A stretch of DNA of 64,000 nt from Podospora bellae-mahoneyi (Eukaryota > Ascomycota > Sordariomycetes > Sordariales > Podosporaceae). Within the stretch, counting starts at the first letter, position 1. The number at the start of each line of letters is the position of its first letter. Position numbers and translations under genes: made by a program. Below, piece by piece: positions 46,663 to 58,388 of the stretch. The notes under the pieces were generated by a model. The model was not told the DNA's origin and ran no database searches. It saw nothing but the letters and a program-made list of their open reading frames with translations. The stretch covers positions 558,001 through 622,000 of the forward strand of contig NC_085881.1 in the NCBI RefSeq assembly GCF_035222275.1, in the 5' to 3' direction.

Positions 46663-48776
46663 GGTAGACGGTTCGAATTCGCGACGAGTCTTGTGTTTCG
46701 ATTGTCTGGAATTACTGAGCGCGCGCCGAACCTGATCGCAATTGCCTGCGGGCAGGAGGCAACACAGGTGGAGTTTGGGCTCGGGGGGCTGGCAGGCAGC
46801 TTTGGACCGTTCGTCGGGCGCCGGTGAAAAGTAGTCTGTTGCTCTGTGGTAACCCTCTCAGAGCTACCCGAGACTAAAGATAGGTATTACTGGCAATGAA
46901 TTCTCGCGTACGTCCTCGGGGTGCTGGGCTCGTCGCGTTTAGTGAGCGGTGGATAGGGCAAACCACAGTGTTGGAGAGGTCCTCGTAACCTGGAAGTCCT
47001 TGAGGCGGTATACGTATGATATGTAGGCTACAAGGCAGGTAGACACAGACAATGCGCAGCACAGGTTCAAAGAGGTAGTGAGTGAGGCCTTAAAGCGATG
47101 GCAGCGGAGAAAGAGGTTTCATTCAGAAAAAATCGGGGGGATGTGGACGTTTCCTAAGACTGAGTGTCGCGGACGGTCAGTGGCAGTCAATGTGGGGTTC
47201 CAGGAGGTGGCCTGGGCTGCGAAGAGAGAAACGAGGCACAAAGGAGGGGTGGTGTCCGTGATCCCCTGCGATTGGGAGGGGACAGGGGATGAGCCAGGGG
47301 CACGTCCCATCAAGGTGCCCTCCACCTGCCAACTGCCACTGCACGCTCACCAATGATTTCTAGAGAACGGCTGGTTTGCCGCCAATATTTGCAATGTCTT
47401 GGATGAGAGTCAGCAGTAAAGGAAATGCGACTGGATTTCCCAAGATGCGAAAAAAAGGCGCAGAGTTGACTTATCAGTATTGTCCATGTCTCTCAAAGTA
47501 CAGTGTTTGGTTGAAATAGACTGCACTGTGTAAGGTAACCAAGACTTTCAGTTGTAATGGGAACCCAACTTTGAAGATGGGCTGGTAGCTACTGTAAACC
47601 TAGGTGGTAGGTCCGTCCGTTATGGCCTGGATCTGAGGTCATTTTATTACGAATTCAATACGGTCCCCTTGCACTGGCAGGAAATCTCGAGTCCGCGGCG
47701 AGAAATAGGGGCAAGCGTGTTTCGTCTGGTTTTGGTTTTTGGTCAACCATGCCGTCTGGCTTGATTGGGAAGATTTCATGCGACCTCCTCTATATCTGAA
47801 GAGAGCTATCGCCCAAGACCGCGGAGATAAGCGCTGGGCGTTTAACTGCCCACTGCGTTTGGGCTGCTACCGCCACGCTACAGCCGTCCTCCCTTGATGA
47901 TCTCATCCCTGGCCTCCAAGAGCCGAGTCGTTCTCGGCCTCCACTGCACATCAAGGAGTTTCCTGGGTAGCTTCCGCCCCCGCGCCGCCCCCGCTGCCGG
48001 GGAAGCGAACGCCGAACCCACGTGCGTCAAGCCCGGGATGCTATTCCCGACGACCTGAAGCTTTGAAGAATATAAAAGTGAGATACTACATAGAACAGAG
48101 ACTTGAACTGTAGTTGAAGACAGGGGACAGTGTACGTTACACATCATCAATATCAGGGATTTTTGAGAATGATATTACAGAGCCTAAAAATCATTGGGAT
48201 GCGGCACCAGTGTGTGGATCTGAAATGGAAAGTATTCTTCGTTAACCAGCAATTTTAAAGGATGCCGGGATTTTGTGTTGGAATCGAGGGAATATAAATT
48301 CAAAGCAGCATGTATTCAAGAATTGTGCGTTGGCTACTGGGCGAGAACAGTCAAAGTTGAATCCCAGGTCTTACATCACTGGACCTTGAAGCACGGACCA
48401 CCTACATACTCTGCACGATTACAGGCGAGGCTGAACGCGTCGTGGTGCCACAGTTGGGGCGTGCGCTGCTCCAAAAAAACCAATCTTCCTGGCTTCGCAG
48501 CAGTGTCAGCCTTCCCGTCTGTGTCGCCGGCAACTTTTGGCAGCAGGCAGCCAGAACCTTTGAGATCCCCACCACTCGCTGGACAACTTGCGCCGACCAC
48601 TCCTTTCCCTTTTCTTTTGCTTTCTTTCCTTCTACACCACACGCCCGCGCCCAATTGCCAGCGGCGCTTCCCACTATCGCAAGTGACCGCTTTTTGGCCA
48701 AGCAACAAAACGCGCCAACTTACTCCGTACTACTGCTGCAGACCGACCTTCAGTTTGCGCAATCCCAACCACGAAA
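46663..48776. other. Divergent intergenic region, MAPKK / Spt6
   Basis: About 2.1 kb. A minus-strand frame (about 48060 down to the stop at 47878-47880) reads like the end of a protein (SIPGLTHVGSAFASP, then TTRLLEARDEIIKGGRL) and may be an orphan last exon or gene remnant; no family is recognised. An ACGCGT lies at 48435-48440. The rest shows nothing definable. Confidence 0.35.
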
Positions 48777-51700
48777 ATGAGCAACGACTTGCGCAACCTG
48801 ATTGATGGCGAGGCCGAGCTCGATGACGAGGATGATGATGCCTCCTTTGATGAGGAGGCCGGCGAGGGCCGTAGGGACAAGCCCTTAATCGATGATTCCA
48901 GCGAGGAAGAAGATGATGACGATGATGAGGAAGAAGCTAGAAGAGTATGCTCCACCTTCACCATGCGCCCACCATCCGTAGTTTCTGTTGCTAATTCATC
49001 TTTGACGTGCCTAGATTCGAGAAGGCTTCATTGTCGATGAGGACGAGGAGGAAGAGGAGGACGAAGATGTCGAAGAGCGACGCAACAGAAAGAGGCGTCG
49101 GAGAGCCGAAAGAGAAGAAGAGCAACTCGACGAAGAAGATCTCGATCTCATCGGTGAAGCAAACCCAGACTGGGGACGCAAGGCACAGCCCCAGGTACGC
49201 TCAGCCAGTTGATCATATCAACATTCATCATGTGCTAACACCATGTCCAGCAAAACAAGTTCAAGCGGCTGAAGCGCGGCCATCGCGATGAGGATCGTGG
49301 CTCCGAACGCCGCGGCCTGGCCGAGATCTTTTCCGACGATGACGAAGAAATGGCCGACGACCGAGCCTATGGCCGCCAGAGCCACCGCCAAGCCGACGAG
49401 TTTGATGACTTCATCGAGGAAGACTACCCCGAAGATGATGAGGAGCGCATCCAACGCCAGGAGGATATGGAAGTTGCCCGGCCGAGAGATAAGGGTCTCA
49501 CCGTCGATACGACTGGTCTGGATAAGGAGGCGCTTGACGACATGGAAGCTATTTTCGGAAATGGCGAAGACTACGACTGGGCTCTGCAGATGGAGGAAGA
49601 AGAGGAGGAGCGCGAACGTGAAGAGCAGCAGATCGAGCTCAAGGATGTTTTTGAGCCGTCGCAACTCAAGGAGAAGCTCCTTACCGACGAGGACAACGAG
49701 ATTCGCGTCAACGACGACCCAGAGCGTTTCCAACTGGATCGCAAGCCTTTCCAACATCAGCAAACTTCGGCCGAAGGGTTCAAGGAGGAGGCCAGATGGA
49801 TTACCAACCTCATCTTGCCACACAAGCGCCTTTCAAGTGATCTTCACGGGCCTTTGACTAAGGCTGTGTGCCAGGTACTCGAGTTCTTCGTCATCGACGC
49901 CTATGAAGTGCCCTTTGTTTTTCAGCAACGCCGAGACTACCTCATTCATGCCAAGAAGTCACGAAACTTGGATCGTGATGATCCGGATGCTCCCGCATTC
50001 AACATTGATGCCGAAAAGTTGCTTAACCAGGATGATCTCTGGCGCATTCTTGAGCTGGATATCAAGTTCCGGTCCCTGGTTGAGAAGAGAACAGTGCTCG
50101 AGAAATCATACAACAGCTTGAAAGAGAAGCTCAACATCCAGGACGACATCATCGAAAGCATGACTCGTGCGGCCGAAACGACAGAAGAGTTGCAGGATCT
50201 ACAGGATTACTTCAACTTCCGGTACTCTGCCGAAATCAAGCAGGCTGCTGTCATGGCCGCTCAGGAGGAGGGTCACCAGACCGAACAGCTCAAGCGTCCG
50301 GGCACCAAGACAGCCCTCTTTGAGCGCATCAGGAAGTCCAAGGCCTACGAGTTCGTGCAGGCACTCGGCATCTCGCCTGATCAACTTGCCAGAAACGCGC
50401 TACAAGACGGAAGGAGGGTTTCATCTGATGACAATCCCCAGGACCCCATCTCGCTCGCGGATAGCTTAGTGGACAACTTTTTCTACACGGCCGAACAGGT
50501 CACCAACGCGGCCCGCCAGATGTACGCAGAAGAGCTCTTCGTCAGCCCTCGGATGCGCAAATTCTTCCGTAAAAACTACTACGGCACTGGCATTGTGAAC
50601 TGCCGTCGCACAGAAAAAGGTCTCAGGAAGATCGACGAGTCTCATCCGTATTACGAGATCAAATATCTTGTCAACTACAGCATCATGGATTTCGTGGATC
50701 GGCCCGAGGTGTTCTTGAAGATGATGAAGGCAGAAGAAGAAGGCCTGGTGGAAATTCGCGTCGAGCTCAGCAACGAGCGTAGCTTTAGGAAGAATCTTTA
50801 CCAAGATTTCGTATCCGACAACTTCAGCTCGCTGGCTGATGCGTGGAATGGGGAGAGAGAAAAAGTGCTCGACATGGCCATTAACCGTCTCCACAAGGTG
50901 ATTGAGAAGGGTGTCAAGGAATCCATACGGACTGCGTGCCAGGAACGGCTTCTCCAAGCCTGCCGTGAGGAGTATTCTAAGCGTCTCGATCAAGCCCCGA
51001 TCAAGCCCAAGGGCATGGTTCTCGGCACAGTACCTCGAGTGCTTGTTCTCACCAACGGCATGGGTGACCCCGGCCGCGACCCTATCTACTGGGCGTGTAT
51101 GGACGAGCATGGCAAGGTGAATGAGTACGGCACCTTTAACAACCTGGCTCGGGATGAGAACCAACGCGAGGAGTTTGCTTCGCTTTGCGTACGGAAGGAG
51201 TTTGACATGGTCGGTATTTGTGGCTTTTCGGCAGACACACAACGGCTCATCAAAGACGTCGAGGGCCTCATCAGCGACAAGGGTCTTATGGGCCCTCCCT
51301 ACCCTGACCCGAAAACTGACGAGAGTCGTGTCGATCTCTTGGATGTTGTCGTCGTCAACGATGAGGTTGCGCGCCTGTACAAGGACAGCCCCCGGGGCGT
51401 CACAGACCACCCCACGTTGAATCCTCTTACTCGCTACTGTATCGCTTTGGCTCGGTACATGCAAAATCCGCTGAAGGAATATGCCGCTCTGGGCAAGGAT
51501 GTGATCTCGTTGTCGATCCACCCATACCAGCAATATCTCCCGCAAGACAAGCTCCTCAAGCAGTTGGAGACGGCGATGGTTGATATGGTCAACCTTATCG
51601 GTGTTGAAATCAACGAAGCTATGAAGGATCCATATACCGCAAACTTGCTTCCCTATATCGCTGGTCTTGGCCCTCGCAAGGCGCAGCTTTTGATCAAGGG

Positions 51701-53224
51701 AATCAATGCCAACGGCGGTGTCGTCAATGCTCGTGACGAACTGGTTGGTGATTTCTCTCGCCACAAGATCCCAGTGCTGGGCCCAAGAGTGTGGAACAAT
51801 GCCGCAAGCTTCCTCTACATCGAATACGACTCTACCCATCCTGACTCGGATCCACTGGATAACACACGTATCCATCCCGAGGACTACGACCTGGCTCGCA
51901 AGGTCGCCGCCGATGCCTTGGGTCTCGACGAAGAGGATGTCAAGGCCGAGACGGACCTTAATGGACCAGCCGCTATTGTTCGCAAACTCTTCAATGATGA
52001 TGTCCAAGAAAAGGTGAATGAGCTGATCCTCGAGGAGTACGCCGAGCAGTTGGAGCGCGAGTACTCGCAACGGAAGCGCGCCACGCTTGAGGCTATCAGG
52101 GCAGAGCTGCAAGTGCCGTTTGAAGAGCTTCGCAAGAACTTTGTAACTCTTACTGGCGACCAGATCTTCACCATGTTCACCGGTGAGACAAGGGAGTCGC
52201 TTTGCGAGGGTATGATTGTGCCAGTCAATGTCCGCGTTGTGAAGGACGACTTCGCTATCGTCAAGCTCGACTGCGGCATCGAAGGCAGAATTGAGGCTCA
52301 TGAAACCTCGCACCGCCACTCCGTCAAGGATGTTTTGAGCGTGGGCCAGACGGTTCAAGCCAAGCTCATCGATGTCAACCGCAAGGACATGACCTGCAAG
52401 CTCACCATGCGGGAAGAGGAGATGCGCAGACCTTATCGCAAGAACTATGATCACGGCCGGGATCAATGGGATTATAGACTGGAAGATGCCGACCGTGAGG
52501 AGCTGCGCGAGAAGGACAGGGTGACGGGACGCACTCAGAGGGTCATCAAGCACCCGCTTTTCAAGCCTTTCAACAGCACCCAGGCCGAGGAATATCTCGG
52601 CGGGCAACCCCCCGGAGAGGTTGTCATTCGGCCATCGTCCAAGGGTAATGACCACCTTACCATCACGTGGAAGGTGGCCGACGGTGTCCACCAGCATATT
52701 GACGTGCTGGAGCTCCAAAAGGACAATGAGTTCTCTGTGGGCAAGGTCCTCAAGGTCGGGAGCAAGTACACATATACCGATCTGGACGAGTTGATTGTCG
52801 ACCACGTCAAGGCCATGGCGAAGAAGGTCGATGAGCTGATGCAGCATGAGAAGTTCCAGAAGGGATCGCGTGCCGATCTTGGTAAGTTCTTCCTCCCAAC
52901 ATACTGTTCTGGCCACTGATGGATCACTGACACGTCAAAACAGAAAAATGGCTCACAACATATATCGATGCCAATCCAACTCGTTCCACCTACGCCTTCT
53001 GCATTGACAAGAAGCACCCGGGCTATTTCCACCTGTGCTTCAAGGCGTCCAAGAATTCCAAAGTCAACGGATGGGTGGTCCGTGTCGTACCCCATGCTTA
53101 CGAGCTGATGAAGAACGCCTACCCGGATATGAGAGCTCTCACGAACGGGTTCAAGCTCCGGTATCAAAGCGAGATGCTGAAGATGCAGCAGGGTGGCGGT
53201 GGAGGAGGGGGCCAGAGACGCTAG
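48777..53224 (+). CDS. spt6: Transcription elongation factor Spt6
   Basis: Exons 48777-48944, 49015-49194, 49251-52881 and 52944-53224 give 1419 aa, normal for the family. An acidic N-terminus with Asp/Glu runs (1-110) carries [13 protein letters not shown] helical core follows, then a YqgF/RNase-H-like domain ([20 protein letters not shown]), a helix-hairpin-helix ([17 protein letters not shown], about 915), an S1 domain (about 1098, [14 protein letters not shown]) and tandem SH2 (about 1215 on, [25 protein letters not shown]), ending in a Gly-rich [11 protein letters not shown]. Known: Spt6 is a nuclear histone chaperone that travels with RNA polymerase II and binds its phosphorylated linker. 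All introns have consensus ends. Confidence 0.97.
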
Positions 53225-53767
53225 TAGTGTCTACGTCGATGGTTCTGTTTTCCGACGAGTTTGGGGTTGTTATCAATTTTATGTATGCTCACTTGCCTCT
53301 TATCTTTTCAAGGGGCGAGCAACAAAAGAAAAATCATGGATTTCAGACTGGTTTTGGTTTGGCATGCAAGGCGGGCGGTGAATTGAGGAAAGGGGGTCAT
53401 AAGCGAACGAAAAACCAGAAAGTAGAGTTTAGTAGATGAATGTTTGATGGGGGGAGGGCGCATATAGGGGACAGTGCCATGAAATTGTAGTTTGATAGTG
53501 TTGTTAATGAAAAGCAGTCACCCAATGCATATGTTGTTCGAGGCCTGAAGGGAGATGGCATTGGGGCTGGAGGCCACAAAGCTACTACATAGGAACAGTT
53601 CGCTGAAGAGATCACCTTGTGTGGCAGTTTCACCAAGTCTCACCAAAGAAGCGAAGCTCTCATGTTGTTGTGGACAGAATAATGGGTACTGCAAGTTAGT
53701 CATACGCATAATCACTATCAAACTATCAACTTACACCTTTTTCAAAAGTAGATAGGGCTCTTAGTAT

Positions 53768-53851
53768 TCTTTTTATGCCTATTAGCTATCTTTTAAGGTA
53801 TATCAATTACTTTTTGAGGCCTATCAACTATGTTTTGAGGCCTATTAACGA
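53768..53851 (+). repeat. 21-bp tandem array, copy B (four units)
   Basis: Four exact 21-bp periods: 53768-53788, 53789-53809, 53810-53830 and 53831-53851. The third and fourth share a TTTTGAGGCCTAT core, and the second has TTTTAAGGTATAT. The units are AT-rich and differ mainly by transitions. The same unit reappears at 58245-58307 and, weaker, at 33209-33271. Confidence 0.7.
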
Positions 53852-53932
53852 TCTTTCGACGCATGGTTGAAGACTTATGCAGCGCTGGTGATTTTGTGGC
53901 TCTGAAGCATTAATCAGAACCATTGAATGCAA

Positions 53933-53947
53933 CCCTAACCCCTAACC
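53933..53947. repeat. Telomere-like CCCTAACCCCTAACC motif
   Basis: Two near-perfect telomere units, 213-227 bp upstream of the dienelactone hydrolase start, with CCCTAA on the coding strand. This is the same orientation and nearly the same distance as the array upstream of Prp6. Confidence 0.6.
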
Positions 53948-54159
53948 ATTCATCTGCACCATGGGTACGTCACCGCCAAGACTTTTGACCACAAGGGTTC
54001 ACGTCGCTTTGAGGACCCCTCTTCAGGGAGCTCTAGCTCAAACGTCCTGTTGCTTCCAACAGAAACGGCACAGCTCTGGACCCCCCCAATTCCTTCTCTG
54101 TCTCTGTACACATCTACTACCTCACATCAGTCCCGCATTCATCACCGCATATTCTCAAA

Positions 54160-55273
54160 ATGCCTATCCCAGAACCTGATCTAGCTACCCGAGCTCCCGA
54201 GAGCGACGCTGCCGAAGACCAGCAAGACTCTCCAGCTCTTTCTGCCATTGCCGCTCCAACTCCTCCGGAGCAACCACAACTATGCGACAACTGCGTATCT
54301 GACAGACCAACTCCAGCTGGCAGTGGAGCGCCACAAGGAGAGCTCACTACTCTCGGCGGGATAGATGTACAGCGTCCTTAGACCCTCACCCCTACCAACC
54401 GGAACTAACTCTGCCCTCCTGCCAGGTCTACATAACCAAACCCCCATCTTACCCTTCCACCCCAGCCCGGCTACTCCTCCTCTTAACAGGCGGTACCGGT
54501 CTCAAGTCAACCAACAACCAGCTCCAGGCCGACATCTTCTCCATCGAGGGCAACTACGTCGTCGTCATGCCAGATCTCTTCTCTGGCGACCCGGCGCCAA
54601 ATTCCCAAGTCAAGGAAGACGACCCCGACATCCAAGCGGGTGATGGGGGAGGCTTCTTAGGGATGTTTAAACTCAAGGCTGTGGAGACGGCCAAGAGCTT
54701 CATGATTGACATGTGGCTTGCGCGACACACCGAAGACAAGATCCTACCCATCATCCACAAGGTTCTGGACGCGGCAAAGGAGGAGTTTGCGGATGCGGTT
54801 GGGAATGGTGAGGGGGTGTATGCGGTGGGGTATTGCATAGGGGGACGGTATGTCCTGTTGCTGGGGCAACAGAGGGAGAAAAGGGGGGAGGATGTGGAGC
54901 AGGGTGATGTCAAGGAGGGACCGTGGATCAAGGCGGGTGCGGTGGCGCATGCGACGATGGTGTTGAGGCAGGATTTTGTGGGGTTGAAGGCGCCGGTTAG
55001 CTTGGTCAATGTGGAGAGCGATCCTATGTTTCCTGATGAGGTGAGGGTTGCTGGGGAGGATGAGATGAGGAAGGGGGGGGTGGAGCATGAGGTGAAGGTT
55101 TATCCTGGGGTTCCGCATGGTGAGATTTCTTTCAATCAGGGGGGTGCGGAAAGAGAGAGTTGGCTAACGTGATGATAGGTTTTGCTGTTGTGGGGGAGTA
55201 TGAGGATGGGAATATCAAGGAGGCGCAGAAGACGGCGTATGGACAAATGTTGAAGTGGTTACAGGATCATTGA
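54160..55273 (+). CDS. Dienelactone hydrolase family protein
   Basis: Exons 54160-54366, 54426-55119 and 55179-55273 give 331 aa. An alpha/beta-hydrolase with the family nucleophile elbow GYCIGG (Cys206), probable acid Asp268 (NVESDPMFP) and His300 (PGVPHG), the expected Cys-Asp-His triad. Strand motifs LLLLTGGTGL and VVVMPDLFSGD are typical of the fungal branch. The first 40 residues are Ala/Pro/Glu-rich and longer than usual, before the common CDNC...GELTTLGGIDVYIT start. Known: DLH proteins hydrolyse dienelactones in chlorocatechol breakdown, but most fungal paralogues have no known substrate. No catechol-pathway neighbours are present, so the role is open. Confidence 0.9.
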
Positions 55274-56509
55274 TGGGGGAAGGGTGTGGACTGCTGGTTA
55301 GGATCAGGCGTCGTGGGCACTTTTTTCTCTCGTTTTCGAAATACCTATGGAATGGGCAGAGCAATGGCATCATGCAGGCAGGTTCAGTGTTTGGGTGGCT
55401 TATTGCTCTTGTTGTTAGTGTTATTCGTCCTAAATTGACAGCTCAAACAGAACCAAAGTGTCACTACTTTTCTTCACACAATGACATGTGAAAGAATATA
55501 ATTGCTGGTGTGGACGTGGACCGGCGTAGAATGATTGGCTTAGGCGAACCTCAAGTAATAGAACGGGCACGGAAGAACCCCCAAGCACAGCCATGCACGT
55601 CCCGAATTTTTAGGACCAGTCGCCATCTGCGATGTACTTTGATTTCCCCCCCAAACAGGTGGCGATGAACAGTATAACATGAAAAGCACATCAAAAGCCG
55701 CTTCGGGCCAAGCCTATGGAGGATCATGACGTCCCTCGACCAGGCAGGCTATGGACTCGAAACCGTTGAGGGAGAGAATTGTCATAGTAGTCAACGTCAT
55801 CTGTAAAGGCACCAGGGGGAGCCAAAAGAGATAATCGGCCACGGGGCGGGAGGAGACATTGTAGGCGCCTCCCGGCTCATATGGTCACCTTTCTGGCGGT
55901 GGGTGTTGTCAGGTGAGACACAAGGCAAACTGCGGGGCAGAGAAGCGATTCTTCAGTCTGCCCGGGCAAGGAGTTCGGGCACTGCTCGTTGTCATGATAT
56001 AGGACTATCATATCGGCTTTCTAAACACTTGCCGGCTCTGCAGAAGTAGGGTCTATAGCCCGGAACCCCATGGGGATATGATCGAGGCTCTAACAGCAGT
56101 TTGCAAGATAAACCAGACTCCAAGTTGTAGGATCTCCACACAAGCAACTGACACCTTCCTTGGAGATTTCTCGCGTTCTTAATGTTGCTGAAGTAACAGG
56201 GCAGACAATGCGGCTTCGGCTGCTTGGTCTGGCTTGGGGCGGGAGTGGGAAAGGGGGGGGGGGAGGGGACGGGGGCTGGAGAGAGGTTGAACAGCCGGGC
56301 GCAAGCCATATGCCCAGCATACACGTTGAACAGCCCATCATTATAAGCTCTCAAGACACTGGTTTGTTTTTTGATCTTCCTTTTCTCAAGTACTTCCTTT
56401 CTCAAGTATTTCCTTTCTCAAGTACTTCCTTTTCCCCCCTCTCTCTTCCAATTTTGACACATCATCACACTCGTTTCCTGCCCAACTTTTGCACCTAACA
56501 CCTTCCCAA
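55274..56509. other. Intergenic region before the orphan membrane protein gene
   Basis: About 1.24 kb between tandem genes. It holds a G-rich stretch near 56230-56275 and a 3 x 16-bp repeat in the leader (listed separately). No gene is recognised. Confidence 0.5.
56382..56429 (+). repeat. Three tandem 16-bp CT-rich units in the leader of the orphan gene
   Basis: TTTCTCAAGTACTTCC occurs three times head to tail (56382-56397, 56398-56413, 56414-56429), with one T for C in the middle copy. It ends 80 bp before the ATG at 56510, so it probably lies in the core promoter or 5' UTR. Confidence 0.8.
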
Positions 56510-57622
56510 ATGGACGTTATCCAGTACCTAGCCGGCTTTAGAACTCGGAGGCATCGAAGGCAGCAGCCTTATTCCGACGCTCACAGAGCAGATTCCATGC
56601 GCCGTAGACTTCCGATCAACAATCGCTCAGAACCGGCGATACAGCTTGTGGCGGCTAACAATGAAGAAACCAATCATACAGTTGAAGAAGCACGCGACGT
56701 AGATTTGCCCGATACCACTAACGCTGGCGTACCTGAGGCGAACAGCAGCACATCTCTGGAGATGAAACTGAACGACCTCATGGAACTCGTTACCTCGCTC
56801 ACCGCCTCAATCGTGACCAGGCCCGAAAACATAGCCTTTGCCCAGTCACCAACTGGTTTGGTTATCAACACCTCGACGACGGAGCGAGCCATTAATGAGC
56901 ATCAGCCAACCGATGGTCTCGTTGAAGCAACCGCGGCACCTCAACAAGTCAACAACCCAAACACCCCTGGTCAAATCCCGCCCGTGGCTGGCCAAGGCTC
57001 GAGTCTTGAGGAACAGATGGACAATCTTGCGGTCATTGTCACCTTCTTGGTCCTCATGTTAGCCGATAGAGCCCAAGCCCCCGTCCCGCCCGAGGCACCC
57101 GCCGCCGATCCTGTTGAAGCCTCAGCACAGGAGAAAACCATGCCTCCATGTAGTCAAGACCGCACCGTAACAGTCCAGACATTACCGCAAGCCGATAAAA
57201 CTAGCACTGACAGTGCCAGCACGAGCACCAAAAGCACGCAGCTGCCGTACACGCTCAGCGAGCCCCGAAGAGCATCAACTGAACCGCCTCTCCAAGCGAC
57301 AAAAGTCAAACTCCCAATGTCAGATCAGCACCAACAAAGCAAGAAGAATCACAACACCGCACCGGTTTTTATTTTGCTCGGCCTCACAGATTTACTGGTC
57401 TATTTCTCGTCGGTCAGGGTCCTTGTGGAATGCCTGGTCTTTCCCGTGATCCTGTTTGCGCTTTACCTCTGCTTTGGCAAGTCTGCCTGCTTTTGCTCGT
57501 GGACCTGGAGACCGCGCATTTGGAAAGAACAGGTCAAGGTGGCTTGGGCTCAGTTGACCGGTGGCGGGGTTGGCGTGGGCCTGGAGATTGGCAATGAGGA
57601 AAGAAAAGCTCGAGGCGGTTAG
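56510..57622 (+). CDS. Orphan protein with C-terminal membrane segments
   Basis: Single exon, 370 aa from the ATG at 56510. I do not recognise a family. The first 45 residues are Arg-rich. Two stretches resemble each other: SLEMKLNDLMELVTSLTASI (about 90-109) and SLEEQMDNLAVIVTFLVLML (about 165-184), suggesting an internal duplication in which the second copy became hydrophobic. A Thr/Ser/Pro/Gln-rich disordered part leads to a strongly hydrophobic region (about 283-325, FILLGLTDLLVYF, then a second helix) and a Cys/Trp-rich turn (CFCSWTWRPRIW). The length of the open frame and the leader repeats support a real gene; function is unknown. It is probably lineage-specific. Confidence 0.6.
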   Translation: MDVIQYLAGFRTRRHRRQQPYSDAHRADSMRRRLPINNRSEPAIQLVAANNEETNHTVEEARDVDLPDTTNAGVPEANSSTSLEMKLNDLMELVTSLTASIVTRPENIAFAQSPTGLVINTSTTERAINEHQPTDGLVEATAAPQQVNNPNTPGQIPPVAGQGSSLEEQMDNLAVIVTFLVLMLADRAQAPVPPEAPAADPVEASAQEKTMPPCSQDRTVTVQTLPQADKTSTDSASTSTKSTQLPYTLSEPRRASTEPPLQATKVKLPMSDQHQQSKKNHNTAPVFILLGLTDLLVYFSSVRVLVECLVFPVILFALYLCFGKSACFCSWTWRPRIWKEQVKVAWAQLTGGGVGVGLEIGNEERKARGG

Positions 57623-58244
57623 TTTGGTCTCAGTTGAATGGCACTTGAGAGCGACTCTAGAATAGGACGATAGCCCCATCGGGTATGGAGGTTTCATTCT
57701 GAGTTTGTTTCAGCATTGCGGGCTAAGAGAAAGTTTGGATTTCCTTTTCACTGTTGGATGGGGGATAGATTGGCATGTTAATGATGTTTTATGACAGCTT
57801 GGTGTGGATAGATATGATCATCAGGATGGGATTCCCTCATTTGTTTCCTTTTTTCATCAAAATGGTCAAAACTGTATGTTGAACCCAACTCGTTTCCTGT
57901 TTTCTCACACTTTTCTGGTGAGCAATCCTCATTCTTATCTCTTTTTCCCAGACAGAAAAGGTGGCTCCATTGTTTACAGAGCCTAGCCAAGTCTGGGATG
58001 ACGTGTATATACTTTTCTTCCATCCTATCTATGGAGCTTGGGCGGTTGGCGGGGGGAGGTTACGTTTTTATATCATATCAACCAGACGGCAGCGGCCACG
58101 AAGCGCGAAGACGAAAACTGTTTCCGGGTTCGTGGACGATAGATGATGGGAAGATGTGATATGGTCTAAATGAAACTAGGGGAGCTGGGACAAGATAAGA
58201 ATAGGATGGAAGACAATAATGATGGTTGTGCCGACTTTGACTAT

Positions 58245-58307
58245 CTTTCAAGACCTCTTAACTATCTTTTAAGGCTTATTAAATGGTTTCTAACGTTTAA
58301 TAGTCAT
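58245..58307 (+). repeat. 21-bp tandem array, copy C
   Basis: Units 58245-58265 (TCTTTCAAGACCTCTTAACT+A), 58266-58286 (TCTTTTAAGGCTTATTAAAT+G) and a degenerate third, 58287-58307. The first two fit the consensus of the array at 53768-53851 at most positions, with differences mainly of the C/T and A/G kind. Confidence 0.6.
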
Positions 58308-58332
58308 TGTTCGTAATATAGTTAAACTCTAT

Positions 58333-58388
58333 GTAGATGGGGGCGGGGGCTTGGTTAGATAAACAGGGGGCTCCATAAAGGTTCTCTC
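58333..58388 (+). repeat. Left copy of a ~57-bp direct repeat
   Basis: It starts GTAGATGGGG and ends CTCCATAAAGGTTCTCTC. It aligns along its length with 59885-59941. In the 32-nt core (58357-58388) the copies agree at 28 positions, and all four differences are transitions. Confidence 0.7.

Larger units (their letters stand above)
53225..54159. other. Intergenic region between Spt6 and dienelactone hydrolase
   Basis: About 930 bp containing a clear 21-bp tandem array (53768-53851) and a telomere-like motif (53933-53947), both listed separately. No gene is recognised. Confidence 0.6.

Noticed and set aside
50466-52916. 816-codon open frame antisense to Spt6
   Set aside because: It is the mirror of a strongly codon-biased gene: in this frame stops require rare sense codons such as TTA, CTA and TCA on the other strand. 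No domain is recognised, and the Spt6 reading has full-length homology.
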